From positions 1 through 8,700 of the forward strand of contig JAGVMW010000031.1 in the NCBI GenBank assembly GCA_020053615.1: a DNA stretch of 8,700 nt, read 5' to 3'. Under the pieces are notes generated by a model that did not search any database, was not told the DNA's origin, and saw only the letters and a program-made list of their open reading frames with translations. The position numbers and the translations under genes are program-made. The number at the start of each line of letters is the position of its first letter. Position 1 is the first letter of the stretch. Positions 6,317-8,700 of the stretch are shown piece after piece. This DNA is from an archaeon (GTDB lineage: Archaea; Nanobdellota; Nanobdellia; Woesearchaeales; GW2011-AR9).

Positions 6317-6623
6317 GGTTAAGCACCTGTTGGATTTCCTGCAAATAATTTTCGGTTTCTTTTGGTGGATTAGATTCTTGTAAGCTTCGTTTGGCTAATT
6401 CTTCTTTAGTAAGTTCTACTTGAGGTTCTCCTCTCAGCTTTTGCACTTGCTGGTAACATTGCTGTGATTTTTTCAGCCACTTGGGTTTTTTCTGCAGTTC
6501 GTGATTGAGGAGATAAATACTGCACGCTTCTAAGTAATGTGAAATGGCTTGTGGGATATTATTCTCTTGGTTGAATAGAGAAGCTAGTTTTTCTTCCCTT
6601 TGCGCGTCTTTAATGGAGCACAT
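6309..6623 (-). CDS. Small MIT-like helical protein
   Basis: The product has 104 residues. Residues 8-65 form three predicted helices (EKLASLFNQENN, QAISHYLEACSIYLLNHEL, KWLKKSQQCYQQVQKLR) in the MIT pattern, and they line up with the N-terminus of the downstream ATPase: both start MC, both have LA early, then NYL/HYL, and K-S/S-Q...Y...KQL/QKL. The two are therefore probably paralogous modules. A charged tail (66-104) holds EELAKRSLQE, which is like an MIM1 motif (L-x-x-R-L) with one extra residue, and a last helix YLQEIQQVLNHV. Known MIT domains bind short helices of ESCRT-like partners; here a role as adaptor or regulator of the ATPase is inferred. It overlaps both neighbours (14 and 8 bases), so the three genes form one translation-coupled operon. 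Confidence 0.75.
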   Translation of the reverse strand: MCSIKDAQREEKLASLFNQENNIPQAISHYLEACSIYLLNHELQKKPKWLKKSQQCYQQVQKLRGEPQVELTKEELAKRSLQESNPPKETENYLQEIQQVLNHV

Positions 6624-7125
6624 GCTGCACCTCCATATTGCCCAGTTCAGCTTGGATTAAGAAGGATAATTGGTCACGATCGATAGGGGAGTGATTTTGG
6701 TTGGTAAATGTTCCGTTTGTAGTGGTTTGAGATGCAGAATAGTCTTGCAAAGGCAAAGTTTGGTAAGTTTTTGGTTGAGACCATACTGAAAGTTGTTTAG
6801 GCACGTCTGTTGCTTGCGGTGTTTTTTCTTCTGTAATTCTTTTTATGGGTGCTTTGAAGAATTCTACGGGTGCGGAGAATGATAAAGGATTGCTGGTAAT
6901 GGGAAAATTGTATCCAGATGATTTTTGGTCGAAATATGAAGGGTTATAATTCTGGCTAGGTTGGGTTCGTGAGGAATATTGATTAATAGAGTTGTAACCT
7001 AAACCTAACACTGAAGTGGCATATGCACCAGCTTTTTGATACAATTGGGCAGGTTGGTAAGTCATGGTCTGGAAACTAGGGTAAGCTATCCGTGCTATGG
7101 TGTATTGATGTGGTTTGCATACCAT
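6610..7125 (-). CDS. Tyr/Gln-rich low-complexity protein, first gene of the AAA operon
   Basis: The 171 residues belong to no family I recognise. Composition is extreme: 12 Tyr and 19 Gln with many Ser, Thr, Asn and Pro, and no acidic residue before D66. Residues 1-140 look disordered, with repeated short Tyr motifs (GYNSINQYSS, NYNPSYF, SGYNF). Only the last part (DRDQLSFLIQAELGNMEVQHVL, from about 150) looks helical. No signal peptide or membrane segment is seen. It overlaps the MIT-like gene by 14 bases, so all three products are made together. A substrate, scaffold or adaptor of the MIT-AAA pair is a reasonable guess. The Tyr/Gln-rich make-up also recalls proteins that self-associate or condense. 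The ATG at 7125 is preceded on the - strand by a weak AATATA box. No classical MIM2 (Pro-Leu-Pro) motif is evident. Confidence 0.7.
   Translation of the reverse strand: MVCKPHQYTIARIAYPSFQTMTYQPAQLYQKAGAYATSVLGLGYNSINQYSSRTQPSQNYNPSYFDQKSSGYNFPITSNPLSFSAPVEFFKAPIKRITEEKTPQATDVPKQLSVWSQPKTYQTLPLQDYSASQTTTNGTFTNQNHSPIDRDQLSFLIQAELGNMEVQHVLH
6628..6634 (-). promoter_or_regulatory. Strong Shine-Dalgarno for the MIT-like gene
   Basis: On the - strand GGAGGTG is followed by 4 bases and then the ATG at 6623. It lies inside the end of the upstream gene and settles the start, in contrast to the leaderless first genes of the window. Confidence 0.65.
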
Positions 7126-7142
7126 TTTTTAAGTGGGACTAT

Positions 7143-7150
7143 ATTGTTTG
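7143..7150 (-). promoter_or_regulatory. Weak TATA-like box for the AAA operon
   Basis: On the - strand ACAATATAG lies about 20 bases before the ATG at 7125. This is a little short of ideal spacing, so the assignment is tentative. It shares the 210-base divergent region with the radical SAM promoter. Confidence 0.3.
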
Positions 7151-7183
7151 GTTAATTGATTTAAGGCAAACGAGCTTAAATTT

Positions 7184-7305
7184 CTTTCGGGGGAAAGTGG
7201 GACAAAAAAGTCAAATGATTTACATTTAAACTTTTGGTGTTTTGACTTTCCAGAAACATTCCTATAGGCAACGAATTGTCGCCAGAAATGTTCATGAAGG
7301 AAAGT
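7184..7305. repeat. Cluster of competing inverted repeats in the divergent region
   Basis: ACTTTCC (7245-7251) is complementary to GGAAAGT at both 7192-7198 and 7299-7305. It also overlaps the perfect 9-bp pair AAAGTCAAA/TTTGACTTT (7207-7215/7241-7249). CTTTC/GAAAG closes a GGGG loop at 7184-7197. AACATT/AATGTT (7255-7260/7287-7292) encloses a GGC...GCC stem (7267-7283), and CCTATAGG (7261-7268) is a palindrome. The cluster could be operator sites or a switching RNA, and lies mostly upstream of the predicted radical SAM start of transcription. Confidence 0.45.
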
Positions 7306-7307
7306 TT

Positions 7308-7316
7308 TTTATAAAA
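7308..7316 (+). promoter_or_regulatory. TATA box for the radical SAM gene
   Basis: TTTATAAAA, preceded by the purine-rich GGAAAG (a possible BRE), is centred about 24 bases before the ATG at 7336. This predicts a leaderless or nearly leaderless transcript. Confidence 0.55.
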
Positions 7317-7335
7317 TCCATCAAAAATCAATAAA

Positions 7336-8109
7336 ATGCTCATCGAGATAACTCTAAAGTGCACTTATGAATGTCCACATTGTCTTGTAGATGCAGATAA
7401 AAATGGCTCGGACATGAGTCTTGAAACCGCACTCCAAGTAACTGAATTTCTTAAAGAAGTAAAACCTCCTCTAATTCAATTGACCGGAGGAGAGTTTACC
7501 CAGCATCCACAATTTTATGAGATATGCAAAATACTCCTAAATTCTGTAAACAGTTATCGGGGTCGTGTTTTTTTGGAAAGCAATGGCAGTTTTAAAGATG
7601 ATTTGGGTAAAACTAAAGCAGTCGCGGCTCTATTGGAAGAGGAAAGTGTTTTAGGACTGCAGATAAGAACGGACAAGCATTATTATCCGCATTACAAAGA
7701 AACTTTATCCAGCAAAACTCTAAGAGAACTTCCTAAAACAAAAGTCTATGACGGAGGAATTGATTTGTTATATCCTCTTGGTCGGGCAGTGAGAAATTAT
7801 CCGGATAAAATCAATAAAAATAGTAATCCCTCCTGCAGTAATATTTTTCTCTTGTCCCATCAAGGTGTTGTTAATAACTTAAGTGGATTAATTGATTATT
7901 TGCAGACAGTCCGCGGAAAGTTTTGTAAGCCAACTATTGACCCCGACGGTTATCTTCATGCAGGAGAGTCTTGGCATTGTGTAAATTTTGGTCATGTTAG
8001 TGAAGGTACAGAACAATTATACCACAAATTAATGGAAGAAAAGCCTTGCAACAAGTGCGGCTTAGTAAAAAATCTCCCTTCGGAAGTGAAAAGAATAATA
8101 GGATTGTGA
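7336..8109 (+). CDS. Radical SAM protein with Cys-rich C-terminal (twitch/SPASM-like) region
   Basis: Radical SAM enzymes use a [4Fe-4S] cluster to split S-adenosylmethionine and start radical chemistry. The signature C9-TYE-C13-PH-C16 (CX3CX2C) follows the typical start LIEITLKCTYECPHC. LTGGEFT (49-55) is the SAM-binding GGE motif, and ESNGSF (81-86) fits the next strand. After a barrel-sized region come C167, C197, C215, C238 and C241, in the context FCKPTIDPDGYLHAGESWHC and then PCNKCG. Cys around a PDG turn with a final C-x2-C is the layout of twitch or SPASM domains, which bind an auxiliary Fe-S cluster, often in peptide-modifying enzymes. At 257 residues it is compact. No precursor peptide is recognised nearby, so the substrate is unknown. 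It is a single gene with its own promoter. Confidence 0.85.
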   Translation: MLIEITLKCTYECPHCLVDADKNGSDMSLETALQVTEFLKEVKPPLIQLTGGEFTQHPQFYEICKILLNSVNSYRGRVFLESNGSFKDDLGKTKAVAALLEEESVLGLQIRTDKHYYPHYKETLSSKTLRELPKTKVYDGGIDLLYPLGRAVRNYPDKINKNSNPSCSNIFLLSHQGVVNNLSGLIDYLQTVRGKFCKPTIDPDGYLHAGESWHCVNFGHVSEGTEQLYHKLMEEKPCNKCGLVKNLPSEVKRIIGL

Positions 8110-8381
8110 AAAATACTTTTTCCCCATACTTTTTTAAATAAGAACAAAATATTATCTTTTATGCGGGGGTAGGAAAGTGGAGTAATATTAAGAGCTTAAA
8201 ATAACCACGAGCTGAAGTAATAAAAAAAGAGGCGATGTCAAAACTCTTAACAAAAGCTTTTCCCTCTTTGAGGTCGGCAAACTCTTGCCTAAAAGTTTTT
8301 TGTGAGTTTCGTCTGGATAAGCCACTTTTTCTATTGGACACTAAATTTTATTACAGTGTATAAAACTTAGAAGTGATTAAG
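8110..8381. other. Intergenic stretch with inverted and direct repeats
   Basis: I see no convincing gene in these 272 bases. T-tracts just after the radical SAM stop (8118-8122, 8130-8135) could end its transcript. Further on are AAAGAGG/CCTCTTT (8226-8232/8263-8269), a GGCAA/TTGCC hairpin (8275-8288), a near direct repeat (AAACTCTT at about 8241 and again at about 8279, each followed shortly by AAAAG and TTTT), and an A7 run at 8222-8228 that reads as T7 on the - strand. A short - strand RNA ending there is possible but unproven. Confidence 0.5.
8357..8366 (+). promoter_or_regulatory. TATA-like box before the LAGLIDADG gene
   Basis: TGTATAAAAC lies about 20 bases before the ATG at 8382, slightly closer than usual; a weaker TTTTATTA lies at 8346-8353. 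The same box reads as TTTTATAC on the - strand and could act in both directions. Confidence 0.4.
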
Positions 8382-8700
8382 ATGGATTATGCAAATGCTT
8401 CAGAACTCGCTGAGATTGTTGGCTTAAGCTTTGGTGATGGAAGTTTAACTCGAAGAAAAAAAGGAGGACATCTCCGTTTCCAGTTAAGAGGAAATGTTAC
8501 AGAAGATAGAGACCATTATGACAAATATGTAATTAATTTGTTTAATAAGAATGTATCTTTGCCGATTATTAATCGAGCAGTTAGTGTTATCGAATGTAAA
8601 AGTCCAAATTGTAAGTCGTATGGTTTTGCGATACAAAGCAATAAATTTGGCAACTTTCTAAATAGTTTAGGTATTCCAATTGGAGTTAAAAATGAACTTA
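8382..8700 (+). CDS. LAGLIDADG homing endonuclease-like protein, cut by window end
   Basis: The frame is open from ATG 8382 to the window end (106 codons, no stop). The opening ELAEIVGLSFGDGSLTRR is a LAGLIDADG helix followed by the GDG turn, with D19 as the metal-binding acid. Next come a beta-like segment (HLRFQLRGN), EDRDHYDKYVINLF (a DNA-binding-fold helix typical of the family), and YGFAIQSNKFGNFLNSLGIP, which fits the end of the first repeat. The protein is not embedded in another coding frame here, so it looks free-standing rather than an intein. Whether it lies in an intron or is a domesticated regulator cannot be told. An in-frame GTG at 8373 would add three residues. A second LAGLIDADG motif would be expected beyond the window. 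Confidence 0.75.
   Translation, partial: MDYANASELAEIVGLSFGDGSLTRRKKGGHLRFQLRGNVTEDRDHYDKYVINLFNKNVSLPIINRAVSVIECKSPNCKSYGFAIQSNKFGNFLNSLGIPIGVKNEL

Noticed and set aside
7176..7364. 62-codon - strand frame in the divergent region
   Set aside because: It overlaps the radical SAM promoter and first codons on the other strand, and the region is better explained by inverted repeats.
8159..8341. 60-codon - strand frame starting at GTG
   Set aside because: No ribosome-binding site, it crosses repeats and a T7 tract, and its sequence matches no family I know; a short RNA seems as likely.
1..8700. CRISPR array, insertion sequence or tRNA gene anywhere in the window
   Set aside because: No evenly spaced repeats, no transposase motif with terminal repeats and no cloverleaf with T-arm consensus was seen on either strand.

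Overview
The window reads as A+T-rich archaeal chromosome, most likely from a DPANN lineage (a Woesearchaeota/Pacearchaeota-like origin is an inference). The evidence is as follows. The first gene is GatD, the archaea-specific subunit of Glu-tRNA(Gln) amidotransferase. Several first genes have a TATA-like box centred roughly 20-30 bases before the ATG, which fits leaderless transcripts. Genes inside operons carry Shine-Dalgarno sequences instead (GGGAGG before the HEPN gene, GGAGGTG before the small MIT-like gene). There are also a HEPN/winged-helix-MNT pair, a Vps4/CDC48-like AAA ATPase with an MIT-like N-terminus, and a free-standing LAGLIDADG protein cut by the window end.

Layout. Bases 1-141 hold a strong hairpin and the gatD promoter. 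Bases 142-2137 (+) carry gatD, a Cys-rich lipoprotein and an unrecognised acidic/basic mixed protein. Bases 2215-4113 (+) carry a promoter and a tight run of three genes: a winged-helix/nucleotidyltransferase (MNT), a HEPN protein overlapping it by 4 bases, and an AAG/MPG-type 3-methyladenine DNA glycosylase 6 bases later. Bases 4123-4743 (-) are a convergent gene of unknown function. Bases 4756-5206 have no protein gene but contain a dense set of nested stems (candidate structured RNA or palindromic repeat), then two hairpins that probably end the next operon. Bases 5207-7125 (-) are a three-gene overlapping operon, read from 7125 down: a Tyr/Gln-rich, probably disordered protein; a small MIT-like helical protein; and an MIT-like plus AAA ATPase. 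Bases 7126-7335 are a divergent intergenic region with competing inverted repeats. Bases 7336-8109 (+) encode a radical SAM protein with a Cys-rich C-terminal region. Bases 8110-8381 are intergenic with repeats and an oligo-T tract. From 8382 a LAGLIDADG endonuclease-like gene runs off the window.

How the genes may work together. The MNT/HEPN pair has the form of a self-regulating toxin-antitoxin or RNase/nucleotidyltransferase module. The glycosylase behind it may simply share its transcript or may be part of a stress or defence unit. The 5207-7125 operon is the most system-like part. Two MIT-like modules, one fused to an AAA motor and one free, are translationally coupled to a low-complexity protein that could be the motor's substrate or adaptor, by analogy with ESCRT/Cdv machines. 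That functional reading is inference; the domain calls and gene overlaps are seen in the sequence.
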